From Deltaproteobacteria bacterium (GTDB lineage Bacteria; Desulfobacterota; GWC2-55-46), in NCBI GenBank assembly GCA_016182655.1, contig JACPGB010000022.1, positions 1 to 64,000 of the forward strand: DNA of 64,000 bases, written 5' to 3'. Of this stretch, positions 33,254 through 41,633 are shown one piece after another. The translations under genes were made by a program, and so were the position numbers. The notes below the pieces were generated by a model. It did not search any database and was not told where the DNA came from. It was given only the letters and a program-made list of their open reading frames with translations. The stretch's first letter is position 1; the number at the start of each line of letters is the position of its first letter.

Positions 33254-33919
33254 TCATTTTTTTTGCGCATCCGAGAACTCCTTTAATATCCCCAGGACCT
33301 CTTCGTCCTCTACCTGTCTGAAGTCGGCGTAAAGCTGGCTCACCGCGAAAAAAAGCGGCGGTACGACCGGGCAGACGACATCGTAGACCTCTTTCATCGC
33401 ACGGATCCGCTCGACCGAATCCTCGGGCCCGCCCGGGACCGCGACTATTATCCGGGAGGCCCCCTCTGCCGAGGCGGCCTGTATGGCGGAGATCATCGTC
33501 GCGCCTGTGGCAAGCCCGTCGTCGGCGATTATGACGGTTTTATTCTTGAGCGTGACCTTCTTCCTGACCTTCCTGTATAAAGAGAGCCTCTCGGTAATCG
33601 CTCCGAGGCGCGCCTTCTTTTCCTTCTCGATATAATCCGGCTTTATATGGAGGCCCCTTATGGCGAGCTCGTTAAGATATACGCGCCCGTCCTCGGTTAT
33701 GGCCCCTATGGCGAGCTCGGGGTTGTAGGGGGCGCGGAGCTTCCCTGCGATTATCACATCGAGGTCGGCCTTTAGCGCGCGGGCGACTTCCGCCGCAACT
33801 ACCACCCCGCCCCTCGGCAGCCCCACGACTACTGGGTGCGCCGATGCGTAAGGGGCAAGCTTTTCGGCGAGCGCGCGGCCGGCGTCCCTCCTATCCTCAT
33901 ACGGGTCCGGATTCCTCAT
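33254..33919 (-). CDS. Phosphoribosyltransferase-family protein
   Basis: From ATG 33919 (AAGGA eight nt upstream) the product is 221 residues; a longer frame to 33967 lacks a ribosome-binding site. VVGLPRGGVVVAAEVARAL and the PRPP loop VIIADDGLATGATM identify a type I phosphoribosyltransferase fold. It belongs to the group often seen as stand-alone predicted phosphoribosyltransferases, sometimes fused to dienelactone hydrolase. The substrate is not predictable. It stands alone between repeat elements. Confidence 0.8.
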   Translation of the reverse strand: MRNPDPYEDRRDAGRALAEKLAPYASAHPVVVGLPRGGVVVAAEVARALKADLDVIIAGKLRAPYNPELAIGAITEDGRVYLNELAIRGLHIKPDYIEKEKKARLGAITERLSLYRKVRKKVTLKNKTVIIADDGLATGATMISAIQAASAEGASRIIVAVPGGPEDSVERIRAMKEVYDVVCPVVPPLFFAVSQLYADFRQVEDEEVLGILKEFSDAQKK

Positions 33920-34011
33920 CAGGCGTCCTTTCGATTTAGAGGATATCCCTATAAAGGCGTTTGTCAAGAAATGCGGGGTTTTTGGGATATACTGTTTATT
34001 GCGGGGGCTCC

Positions 34012-34184
34012 CCGGACGGGCAAATCCGTATTTAACGGCGGGTATCTCGATAACACCTGAGCCGCCGGATTTGAACTTGGCCGTACGCCGAGTAGCCCTC
34101 GCCGGACGGGCAAATCCGTATTTAGCGGCGGGTATCTCGATAACACCTGAGCCGCCGGATTTGAATTTGGCCGTACGCCGAGTA
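34012..34184. repeat. Tandem direct repeat, two units with 90-bp period
   Basis: Units 34012-34094 and 34102-34184 (83 bp each, 7-bp spacer) differ at only two positions (A/G after TTTA, C/T after TTGAA). Each starts CCGGACGGGCAAATCCG and ends CCGTACGCCGAGTA. Each has an internal near-palindrome, CAAATCCG...GCCGGATTTG. They occupy most of the gap between the phosphoribosyltransferase and the PrpD-like gene. Confidence 0.85.
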
Positions 34185-34240
34185 CCTTGCCGGAGGCCGG
34201 CTTATGGGTTATATTTAACTTGCGCGAAAGGCGTTTATAG

Positions 34241-35584
34241 ATGAGCACACTGGCCGAAGAGATAGCGGGGTACGGTTCGCTTAAGTTCGAGGACCTCCCT
34301 GACGCCGTGGTCCACGAAGTGAAGAGGCGCTTGATAGACTCGTTCGCCTGCGCGCTCGGGGCCTACGGGGCCCCGCCCGTGAAGGCCGCCATAGCTTCGG
34401 TGCCTGCCGTGAAAGACGGTCCGTCGTCCGCAATCATCGGCGGCGGCGCGACGACACCCGAGTGCGCCGCCTTCGTAAACGGCATACTCATAAGATACCT
34501 CGACTTCAACGATACATATCTCTCGAAGGAGCCCGCGCACCCCTCGGACAATATCGCCCCCGCTCTTGCAACGGCAGAGGCGGCGGGCCGTGGCGGAGAA
34601 GAGCTCATTACCGCGATCGTCGCGGCATACGAGCTCCAGTGCAGGCTCTGCGACGCGGCCTCTTTAAGGGCGCGCGGCTGGGACCATGTGACATACGGCG
34701 CTTTTTCGGCGGCCCTTGCGGCTTCCATGCTCCTCGGGCTTACAAAAGAAGAGACGATCCACGCGCTCGGCATAGCCGGTACGACAGCTCCTGCATTGAG
34801 GCAGACGAGGGCCGGGGTATTATCGATGTGGAAGGGCGCGGCGTTCGCACACGAGTCCAAAAACGCGGTATTCTCGGCCATGCTCGCCAAAAACGGCATG
34901 ACCGGGCCTTCTCCGGTATTCGAGGGCGAGTTCGGTTTCATGAAGCTCGTCTCCGGGCCCTTTGAGCTTCCGCCGCTTGCGCGTGGCAGGGGCGACCGCT
35001 TCAAGATACTCGACACATACATAAAGTATCATCCTGTCGAGTACCACGCGCAGAGCGCCGTGGGCGCGGCCCTCGACATATACGGGGAGATGGAGGAGGG
35101 CGAGGAGATAGAGTCGGTCGAGGTAAAGACATTCAGGGCGGCTTTTGAAATAATATCGGGCGCGGAGAAACTCCGCCCCGGGACGCGGGAGACCGCGGAC
35201 CACAGCCTGCCGTTCATCGTAGCCGCCACACTCATCGACGGGACCGTTACGCTCGGGACATTTACCGAGCGGTTGAACGATGAACGCATACTCGCGCTTT
35301 CCGCGAAGGTCAAGGTCACTGTAGACGATTCGCTCGACAGGTTATACCCCGACGCCGTGCCGAACAGGGTAGAGGTCAAGCTCTCTTCAGGAAGGCGCCT
35401 GTCAAAAGAGATCATCTATCCCAAGGGACACCCGAAGGATGCGCTCTCAGACCGGGAGGTCGAGGAGAAGTTCAGGGCCCTTTCAGGCTGGCTCTTTTCA
35501 GGGGAGAGGATGGAACAGGCGATAGACGCACTATGGAATATCGAAAAGGCCTCTGATATAAGAGGGTTTTTAAGGTGGGAATAG
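34241..35584 (+). CDS. MmgE/PrpD family protein (2-methylcitrate dehydratase-like)
   Basis: This 447-residue protein matches the MmgE/PrpD family over its length: RRLIDSFACALGAYGAPP, NGILIRYLDFNDTYL, HPSDNIAPALATAEAAG, WDHVTYGAFSAALAASMLLGL, HESKNAVFSAMLAKNGMTGP and KYHPVEYHAQSAV. PrpD dehydrates 2-methylcitrate in propionate oxidation, and other family members act on cis-aconitate or itaconate-like acids. The next gene encodes a PrpB-like lyase 9 nt later, which supports the methylcitrate cycle, although no prpC is nearby. Confidence 0.85.
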   Translation: MSTLAEEIAGYGSLKFEDLPDAVVHEVKRRLIDSFACALGAYGAPPVKAAIASVPAVKDGPSSAIIGGGATTPECAAFVNGILIRYLDFNDTYLSKEPAHPSDNIAPALATAEAAGRGGEELITAIVAAYELQCRLCDAASLRARGWDHVTYGAFSAALAASMLLGLTKEETIHALGIAGTTAPALRQTRAGVLSMWKGAAFAHESKNAVFSAMLAKNGMTGPSPVFEGEFGFMKLVSGPFELPPLARGRGDRFKILDTYIKYHPVEYHAQSAVGAALDIYGEMEEGEEIESVEVKTFRAAFEIISGAEKLRPGTRETADHSLPFIVAATLIDGTVTLGTFTERLNDERILALSAKVKVTVDDSLDRLYPDAVPNRVEVKLSSGRRLSKEIIYPKGHPKDALSDREVEEKFRALSGWLFSGERMEQAIDALWNIEKASDIRGFLRWE

Positions 35585-35593
35585 GAGGCGCAT

Positions 35594-36433
35594 TTGTCAG
35601 GAGGTCTTAAGGGGCTCATTCGGAGGGGAGAGACGCTCATCGTCCCCGGCGCGTTCGACGCGGCCTCAGCCATGCTTATAGAGAAGGCCGGATTCAAGGC
35701 GTTCTATGTCTCCGGGGCCGGGGTCTCGAACTCAAACGGGCTCCCGGACGCAGGATTGCTTTCGAGGGACGATGTCGCGCGGCTCGCTTCATATATGATA
35801 AAGGCCGTGGACATACCGGCGATAGTAGACTGCGACACGGGCTTCGGCGGCCCTGAGGATACCGGCGGCACGGTGGCCCTCTTTGAAGAGCTCGGAGCCA
35901 GGGCCGTTCAGATAGAGGACCAGAGATACCCCAAGAGGTGCGGACACCTTCCAGGCAAGGAGGTCGTCGCGCCCGAGGAGTTCGTCGAAAAGATAGAGGC
36001 GGCGGTAAGAGCGAGGAAGAGCGGCGAGTTCCTTATCATAGCGAGGACCGACGCCTACGCCGTCGAAGGCATGGAGGCCGCGATAGAGCGCGGGCGCATC
36101 TACGCCGAGGCAGGGGCCGATATCATATTCCCCGAGGCGCTCACCACAAGGGACGAGTTCGAATATTACGCGAGCGAGGTCAGGGCCCCTCTCATGGCCA
36201 ACATGACCGAGTTCGGCAAGACCCCGTATTTCACCGTGGATGAATTCAAGGAGTTGGGTTATTCTATCGTCATATTCCCGATGACGGCGTTTAGAGCCGC
36301 GATGAAGGCGATGGAGGCGGCGCTTTTTGAGATAAGGGACAAGGGGACGCAGGAAGGGATATTGGGCAAGCTCCAGACGAGGGCCGAGCTCTACGAGTTG
36401 CTAAAGTACCGGGGGTTCGAGGAGCCCCGCTGA
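35594..36433 (+). CDS. prpB: Methylisocitrate lyase-like (isocitrate lyase/PEP mutase family)
   Basis: This 279-residue TIM-barrel lyase starts at a TTG preceded by AGGAGG with ideal spacing, so the TTG is credible. VPGAFDAASAMLIEKAGF, VSGAGVSNSNGLPD, DCDTGFGG, QIEDQRYPKRCGHLPGK and ARTDAYAVEGMEAAI are family motifs. KRCGH holds the catalytic Cys, and the acidic residues bind Mg. It cleaves 2-methylisocitrate to pyruvate and succinate if it is true PrpB; related carboxyvinyl-phosphonate or oxaloacetate enzymes share the fold. Confidence 0.82.
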   Translation: MSGGLKGLIRRGETLIVPGAFDAASAMLIEKAGFKAFYVSGAGVSNSNGLPDAGLLSRDDVARLASYMIKAVDIPAIVDCDTGFGGPEDTGGTVALFEELGARAVQIEDQRYPKRCGHLPGKEVVAPEEFVEKIEAAVRARKSGEFLIIARTDAYAVEGMEAAIERGRIYAEAGADIIFPEALTTRDEFEYYASEVRAPLMANMTEFGKTPYFTVDEFKELGYSIVIFPMTAFRAAMKAMEAALFEIRDKGTQEGILGKLQTRAELYELLKYRGFEEPR

Positions 36434-36447
36434 ATCAGGAAACCAAG

Positions 36448-36623
36448 ATGGCCATAGAGAAGGTAGACTGCTTCAAGTGCAAGTTCTTCTACATCACCTG
36501 GGACGAGTACTTCCCGAGGGGATGCAAGGCGCTCGGCTTCAAGAGCCGGTGGTCTTTAATTCGTCCGGACTGCCGTGCCAGAAGTTCGAGCTTAACACAA
36601 GAAGGTCAAAAGGCTCGGAGTAG
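36448..36623 (+). pseudogene. Frameshifted small Cys-rich protein gene
   Basis: The start MAIEKVDCFKCKFFYITWD, followed by a segment with PRGCKALGFKS, matches a small conserved deltaproteobacterial protein of about 60 residues with four cysteines. After codon 33 the frame should continue VVFNSSGLPCQKFELN and end at TAG 36621. That continuation is present but in another frame, starting at GTG 36549. In the original frame the reading runs on to 36747 with unrelated residues. A deletion next to AGCCGG (about 36544-36550) would explain it, since relatives have an extra R/K-x-M-P-S here. It could be a true pseudogene or a sequence error. The protein's function is unknown. Confidence 0.65.
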
Positions 36624-36636
36624 GGTGATGTTTTTT

Positions 36637-36674
36637 CTCCTCCCCTTTTTACAAGGGGAGGCCGGGAGGGGTCG
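36637..36674. repeat. CTCCCCTTTTTACAAGGGGAG repeat
   Basis: The hairpin CTCCCCTTTTTACAAGGGGAG is followed by GCCGGGAGGGGTCG. It recurs in longer form at 39440-39478. It is a dispersed non-coding repeat immediately after the frameshifted gene. Confidence 0.6.
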
Positions 36675-36752
36675 AAATCTCTCCCTTTGTTATTATTCTG
36701 CCTTTCAGCAAATCTGTCCGACAATAAGACTCTTAAAGGAGATATAAAATAA

Positions 36753-38165
36753 ATGATCGATTCGTTCGAGCCGTTCAAGGTACTTAAAGCCGCGCTCAAA
36801 AACGGGGGCGAGTTCGCCGACATCTTCGTCGAGGACACATATAACACTTCCATAGTCTCAGAGGAGGGCAGGATAGAGAAGGTCATCACGGGCCGAGATA
36901 GGGGGTGCGGCGTGCGAGTGATTGCCAACCTCAAGACCTATTACGCATACACGAACGACATGACCGAGAAGGGGCTCATCGAGGTCGCAAGGACAGTAGC
37001 CAACGGTGTGAGAGACGGCAAGGAGGCCGGTGACATAAGCCTCGTAAAGAAGGAGAAGGCCCCGGGCTTCGACATAAAAAAGCTCCCCATACAGACCGAT
37101 TTGAAAGAAAAGGTCTCTCTTGTGAACCGCGCAATGGACACCGCCTGGAAGACGGACAAGAGGATAGTCCAGGTGAGGGTCGTATACGGGGACGGGTTCA
37201 AGAGGATCGCCATAGTGAATTCGCTCGGCGAGTGGGTGGAGGAGGAAAAGGTAGGGCTCATATTTTTGTGCAATGCGGTATCAAAGGAAGGCGACGTCGT
37301 GCAGACCGGCTACGAGCCGCTCGGCGGCGCGTTCGGAATCGAGGCGTTCGACGAGACCCCGCCGGAAGTTATTGCAGAGATAGCCGCAAAGCGGGCGCTT
37401 TCCATGCTCAAGGCGCGCCGGGCCCCCGGAGGCAGGATGGGAGTGATACTCTCCTCCGACGCCGGAGGCACGATGATACACGAGGCCGTGGGCCACGGGC
37501 TTGAGGCAGATCTCGCGCAACAGAATCTTTCCGTCTATTCGGGGAAGCTTGGCGAAAAGGTCGCCGCGCCTATCATCACCGTTCTGGACGACGCGACAAT
37601 CCCTTACAAGAGGGGGTCGTTCTTCTTCGACGATGAGGGCATTCCGGCTGAAAAGACCGTGCTCGTCGAGAACGGCGTATTGAAGAGCTACATGTGCGAC
37701 AGGCTGAACTCCATGAAGAGCGGACATAAGCCCACGGGCAACGGTCGGCGCGAATCTTATCATCACAGGCCCATCCCGCGCATGACGAATACTATGATCG
37801 CGCCCGGAAAGGACGACCCGGAGGCCATCGTAAGGTCGCTCGACAAGGGGTTGTTTGTAAAAAAGATGGGCGGCGGCCAGGTCAACACCGTAAACGGCGA
37901 CTTCGTTTTCGAAGTCACGGAAGGCTACCTTATAGAGAAGGGCAAGATCGGCGAGATGGTCAGGGGCGCGACCCTTACAGGTAACGGCCCCGAGGTCCTC
38001 ATGAACATAGACATGGTGGGGAGCGACCTCGGCTTTAGCATCGGCACCTGCGGCAAGGACGCGCAGGGCGTGCCGGTATCCGACGCACAACCGACTCTAC
38101 GCATCCCGGAGATAACCGTAGGCGGCGATGTGAAAGGGGCGGGGCTTTCAAAGAGGCAGTTATGA
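36753..38165 (+). CDS. tldD: TldD-family metallopeptidase
   Basis: This 470-residue protein has the TldD zinc motif HEAVGHGLEAD (HExxxH at about residues 241-246). N-terminal GRIEKVITGRDRGCGVRVI and C-terminal GNGRRESYHHRPIPRMTNTMI are also characteristic. TldD works with TldE as a heterodimeric protease that trims unfolded peptides, for example antitoxins or microcin precursors. No tldE is in the window. The stop overlaps the next gene by 4 nt (ATGA), an unusual coupling with a YHS protein. Confidence 0.92.
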   Translation: MIDSFEPFKVLKAALKNGGEFADIFVEDTYNTSIVSEEGRIEKVITGRDRGCGVRVIANLKTYYAYTNDMTEKGLIEVARTVANGVRDGKEAGDISLVKKEKAPGFDIKKLPIQTDLKEKVSLVNRAMDTAWKTDKRIVQVRVVYGDGFKRIAIVNSLGEWVEEEKVGLIFLCNAVSKEGDVVQTGYEPLGGAFGIEAFDETPPEVIAEIAAKRALSMLKARRAPGGRMGVILSSDAGGTMIHEAVGHGLEADLAQQNLSVYSGKLGEKVAAPIITVLDDATIPYKRGSFFFDDEGIPAEKTVLVENGVLKSYMCDRLNSMKSGHKPTGNGRRESYHHRPIPRMTNTMIAPGKDDPEAIVRSLDKGLFVKKMGGGQVNTVNGDFVFEVTEGYLIEKGKIGEMVRGATLTGNGPEVLMNIDMVGSDLGFSIGTCGKDAQGVPVSDAQPTLRIPEITVGGDVKGAGLSKRQL

Positions 38166-38341
38166 CAAAAGACCTGGTCTGCGGCATGGAGCTTATGGAG
38201 GAAAAGGCGCCGTTCAAGACCGCGTACAAGGATACGACTTACTACTTCTGCGGCAATGGCTGCAAGGAGCGCTTCGAACACGACCCGGAGAAGTATTTGT
38301 CGGGAAAGCCGGTGGATTGGGTAAGGGATGAGGAGAAGTAG
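38162..38341 (+). CDS. Small YHS-domain protein
   Basis: This 59-residue protein is read from the ATG overlapping the tldD stop. LVCGMELMEEKAPFKTAYKD followed by TTYYFCGNGCKERFEHDPEKY is a complete YHS domain. The C-G-M and F-C-x-x-x-C cysteines are placed to bind metal (copper, iron or zinc). Stand-alone YHS proteins are implicated in metal handling. Co-translation with TldD may indicate a metal-delivery partner, but this is conjecture. Confidence 0.82.
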   Translation: MTKDLVCGMELMEEKAPFKTAYKDTTYYFCGNGCKERFEHDPEKYLSGKPVDWVRDEEK

Positions 38342-38358
38342 GGGGAGAAGGTTAAAGT

Positions 38359-38444
38359 TGTCATTGCGAGGAGCGCTTTGCGACGAAGCAATCTCCTGCG
38401 CATGGGTCAAAAGATGAGATTGCTTCGCTCCGCTCGCAATGACA
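38359..38444. repeat. GTCATTGCGAGG...CGCAATGAC inverted repeat
   Basis: Arms GTCATTGCGAG(G)AGC...GAAGCAATCTC and GAGATTGCTTC...GCTCGCAATGAC form a long stem with a short loop near 38395-38413. This is the widespread ATTGCGAGGAGCGAAGCGACGAAGCAATC class of non-coding bacterial repeats. Confidence 0.75.
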
Positions 38445-38455
38445 CCTTCTCGATA

Positions 38456-38483
38456 GGCGCGGTTTTCAAACCGCGCCCTTTTT
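38456..38483 (+). terminator. Intrinsic terminator of the tldD-YHS unit
   Basis: GGCGCGGTT (38456-38464) and AACCGCGCC (38469-38477) form a perfect stem followed by CTTTTT. It is directly downstream of the inverted repeat and 115 nt after the YHS stop. Confidence 0.65.
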
Positions 38484-38520
38484 GGGCTCAGGTTTGAAAG
38501 CTTGAACCCGCGAAGTTATT

Positions 38521-39345
38521 ATGCCGAATAGATTTGTCCTTATATTATGTTTCTTTTTTCTTTTTGTCTCGGTTACAACCGCCGAAGACGAGATCAAATA
38601 TCCTCCTTATCCGGATGTATGGGGATATGAATTGCCGTGGCCTGCGCCGGATGATCGGCGCTCCGGGATTGAACTGGCAAAAATGCCTAATGGGGATTTT
38701 TTTATAAGTCATGTAATAAAACGTATCCAACAAAAAAGAGGCGATTCCACCTGTTGTAACTACTTAAATGATTTTGCAGGACTATATTTTTTTTCCGGAA
38801 AGAAAGCAGTTTTTACCCAAAACTATGATTACAATGAATTTTGGAAAAAGAATCATGAAAGAAGAGAAGGAAAGGATAAATTGGTTTTCAATGACGGGAG
38901 TAAAATAGAGCGGATTTCCGTCGCCAGTTCGGCAAAATGCCCCAATCCTTTTGATGATTTTTACATCATCAGGCGCGACAAAAATGGAAATATTATTAAA
39001 GAGAAAATGCTCTTATACCTTTATGAGAAACCGGTCAAAACGAATATAAATCAGTATTGTGAGCGCAATACGGAATATACCAAGGATTATATTTACAAAA
39101 AGGTAGATAACGCATATGCGAAATTTGCATTGTTCGAAGACGATACCTTTCTTCTATATGATACGGCCGGAGAATTCATTATAAGGTTCGACAAGGACCT
39201 GAGTACCAAAAGCAGTTTACTGAATAATATGGTGTTTTTAATCGACAGGGCGGATTACATAAAGATTGTAAATAAATTAGGCGTAGTAGATGACCAAACA
39301 ATAGATAATGCTCTTGCAAAATATCTAATTGAATTAAAGAAATAA
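38521..39345 (+). CDS. AT-rich secreted protein of unknown function
   Basis: This 274-residue protein has a strong signal peptide (hydrophobic to about residue 20, TTAEDE after). The mature part is rich in Lys, Asp, Tyr and Asn, with a Cys-Cys pair (C78/C79) and two further cysteines. The start IKYPPYPDVWGYELPWP may be a family signature. Base composition is strikingly AT-rich compared with every neighbour, and the gene lies between two clusters of palindromic repeats. Both points favour recent acquisition. No function is recognised. Confidence 0.7.
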   Translation: MPNRFVLILCFFFLFVSVTTAEDEIKYPPYPDVWGYELPWPAPDDRRSGIELAKMPNGDFFISHVIKRIQQKRGDSTCCNYLNDFAGLYFFSGKKAVFTQNYDYNEFWKKNHERREGKDKLVFNDGSKIERISVASSAKCPNPFDDFYIIRRDKNGNIIKEKMLLYLYEKPVKTNINQYCERNTEYTKDYIYKKVDNAYAKFALFEDDTFLLYDTAGEFIIRFDKDLSTKSSLLNNMVFLIDRADYIKIVNKLGVVDDQTIDNALAKYLIELKK

Positions 39346-39397
39346 TATGGTTTTTTTGCTGGTTCAGTGTTGCAACCTGGACCAAGGGGCGCAAGGC

Positions 39398-39478
39398 CGA
39401 CCTCCCCCGGCCCCTCCTTGTCAAGGAGGGGAATCTTAAACTCCTCCCCTTTTTACAAGGGGAGGTGGGGAGGGGTCG
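39398..39478. repeat. Compound CCTCCCC inverted-repeat element
   Basis: Outer ends CGACCTCCCC and GGGGAGGGGTCG are inverted. Inside are two hairpins, CCCCTCCTTG/CAAGGAGGGG and CTCCCCTTTTTACAAGGGGAG. The right half equals the element at 36637-36674. It lies between the AT-rich gene and cstA. Confidence 0.65.
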
Positions 39479-39570
39479 TAATTCAAGCCTGTTTTCACGG
39501 GCTTAATGCAGCAATGCCCTTCCTTTATTGACACCCTCCCTCCCTTTACCTTAAAATACTACTCAGCCCT

Positions 39571-41499
39571 ATGAAGCCCTCGACCATCATCCTTGCCATA
39601 TTGTCCATCGTCTTCGCCGTCTCGTTCGGCTTCGCGGTGCGCGTGTTCAGCCCGTCGGAGTCGGTGAACGCGCTCTGGCTCGTCACCGCCTCGGCCTGTT
39701 TCTTTATCGTCATATACAGGGTCTACGGCGCGTTTATTTCGGCTAAGATTCTCGCGATAGACGAGGGCAGGAAGACCCCGGCCTACAGGCATAACGACGG
39801 CAAGGACTTCCATCCCACGCACACGCTCGTCTTATTCGGCCACCACTTCGCGGCCATAGCCGGGGCGGGGCCGCTTATAGGGCCGGTGCTTGCCGCGCAG
39901 TTCGGGTATCTCCCCGGTTTCCTCTGGATACTCATCGGCGCCGCCTTCGGCGGCGCCGTCCACGACATGGTGATACTCGCGGCCTCGGTCAGGAGGGACG
40001 GCTCGTCGCTCGCCCAGATCGCCAAAAGGGAGATAGGCCCCGTTGCAGGCTTTACCGCCGCGCTTGCCATACTCTTTATCATCATCGTCGCGCTCGCGGG
40101 CTTGGGGCTTGCGGTAGTAAACGCGTTGTATAAGAGCCCGTGGGGGACATTCACTATATTCGCGACTATCCCCATCGCGCTCTTCATGGGACTCTATCTT
40201 TATAAGATAAGGCACGGAAAGGTCGGAGAGGTGAGCGTCATAGGTGTGGCCCTCCTCCTTGCGGCCGTCATCAGCGGGAGGTACATACCTGAATCGTTCT
40301 TAGGCCCCTTCTTTACGCTCGACAAGACGACGATAGTCGTCATCATGGCGGCCTACGGGTTCGTCGCCTCTGTCCTTCCAGTATGGATGTTGCTTTGCCC
40401 GCGCGACTACCTTTCCACCTATCTGAAGATCGGCACGGTCATGATCCTCGCGGCTGGCGTCATATTCATGGCCCCTGAGATACAGATGCCCGCCTTCACG
40501 AGGTTCGTAGACGGCGGCGGGCCGGTGATACCGGGCTCGGTCTTCCCCTTCATGTTCATAACTATCGCCTGCGGCGCGATATCCGGCTTCCACTCGCTTA
40601 TCTCGTCCGGCACCACGCCCAAGATGATAAAGAGCGAGGGGGACATTCAATTAATAGGGTTCGGCGCGATGCTCGCCGAGGGGTTCGTCGCGGTAATGGC
40701 GATCATAGCGGCGACCGTCCTTATCCCCGGAGACTACTTCGCGATAAACACGACATTATCATTCGATGCGCTTGCCGCTCTCGGTTTCCCGCCTGTGAAT
40801 ATAAATGAATTGTCGGAGACCGTCGGCGTGAACGTCGCCGGGCGGCCCGGAGGCGCGGTATCTCTCGCCGTCGGCATGTCTTACATATTCTCGGCCCTCC
40901 CCGGCATGAAGGGGCTCATGCCCTACTGGTACAACTTCGCGCTCATGTTCGAGGCGCTCTTTATCTTGACTACGGTAGACACCGGCACGAGGGTCGCGCG
41001 GTTCATACTCCAGGAATTGGGCGCGTATGTCTACAAGCCGCTCGGCAAAACGAACTGGATGCCGGGGACGGTTTTGACGAGCGCGCTCGTCGTGGTGTCA
41101 TGGGCGTATCTTATAAACTCGGGCTCTGTCTCTACGATTTGGCCGATGTTCGGGGTGGCGAACCAGCTCCTCGCCGCGCTCGCGCTTACCGTCGGCACGA
41201 CGATAATACTTAAGCTCAAGCCGAACAACATCAAATACGCCCTTGTGACATTCATACCGATGGTATTCATGTTCATCATGACCATCGTCGCCTCGTGGAA
41301 GCTCTTCTGGATATTCTCGGCAAAGGCGGCGGGAGCCGCGAACCCATCCGATGCGTTCACATTCAGATTGGACTCCATTCTTGTGGCCGCAATGGCCGCT
41401 CTCGCAATCATCGCGGTCTGTGACGCCGCCATAAAGTGGCGCGGGCTCGTCAACAACCCCCTTGCCGTACCCGACTCAGAGGCGTTAGATAACGACTGA
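39571..41499 (+). CDS. cstA: Carbon starvation protein CstA family transporter
   Basis: This 642-residue protein has about sixteen membrane helices and the CstA signatures FHPTHTLVLFGHHFAAIAGAGPLIGP, GGAVHDMVILAASVRRDG, GFHSLISSGTTPKM and ANQLLAALALTVGTT. CstA proteins import peptides or pyruvate under nutrient limitation. The ATG at 39571 is close to repeat elements and lacks an obvious strong ribosome-binding site. It is a monocistronic gene as far as can be seen. Confidence 0.92.
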   Translation: MKPSTIILAILSIVFAVSFGFAVRVFSPSESVNALWLVTASACFFIVIYRVYGAFISAKILAIDEGRKTPAYRHNDGKDFHPTHTLVLFGHHFAAIAGAGPLIGPVLAAQFGYLPGFLWILIGAAFGGAVHDMVILAASVRRDGSSLAQIAKREIGPVAGFTAALAILFIIIVALAGLGLAVVNALYKSPWGTFTIFATIPIALFMGLYLYKIRHGKVGEVSVIGVALLLAAVISGRYIPESFLGPFFTLDKTTIVVIMAAYGFVASVLPVWMLLCPRDYLSTYLKIGTVMILAAGVIFMAPEIQMPAFTRFVDGGGPVIPGSVFPFMFITIACGAISGFHSLISSGTTPKMIKSEGDIQLIGFGAMLAEGFVAVMAIIAATVLIPGDYFAINTTLSFDALAALGFPPVNINELSETVGVNVAGRPGGAVSLAVGMSYIFSALPGMKGLMPYWYNFALMFEALFILTTVDTGTRVARFILQELGAYVYKPLGKTNWMPGTVLTSALVVVSWAYLINSGSVSTIWPMFGVANQLLAALALTVGTTIILKLKPNNIKYALVTFIPMVFMFIMTIVASWKLFWIFSAKAAGAANPSDAFTFRLDSILVAAMAALAIIAVCDAAIKWRGLVNNPLAVPDSEALDND

Positions 41500-41509
41500 C
41501 CGCCCCCCC

Positions 41510-41537
41510 TTGACTCCTTAGGTTTTTCAGATAAGAT
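41510..41537 (+). promoter_or_regulatory. Putative promoter for the small secreted gene at 41634
   Basis: TTGACT (41510-41515), a 16-nt spacer and TAAGAT (41532-41537) lie just after the cstA stop and about 95 nt before the next ATG. Confidence 0.4.
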
Positions 41538-41633
41538 CTTCCGGTAAGTCTTTCGTCGGGCCTCAGCCCGGGCCGCTTCGTAAATACTCATCTCTGACCG
41601 AAATCCGTAAAAATCTCAATCCGGAAGTAAAGG

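Noticed and set aside
34012-34184. CRISPR-like array
   Set aside because: Only two units with 83-bp repeats and a 7-bp spacer; no cas genes in the window.
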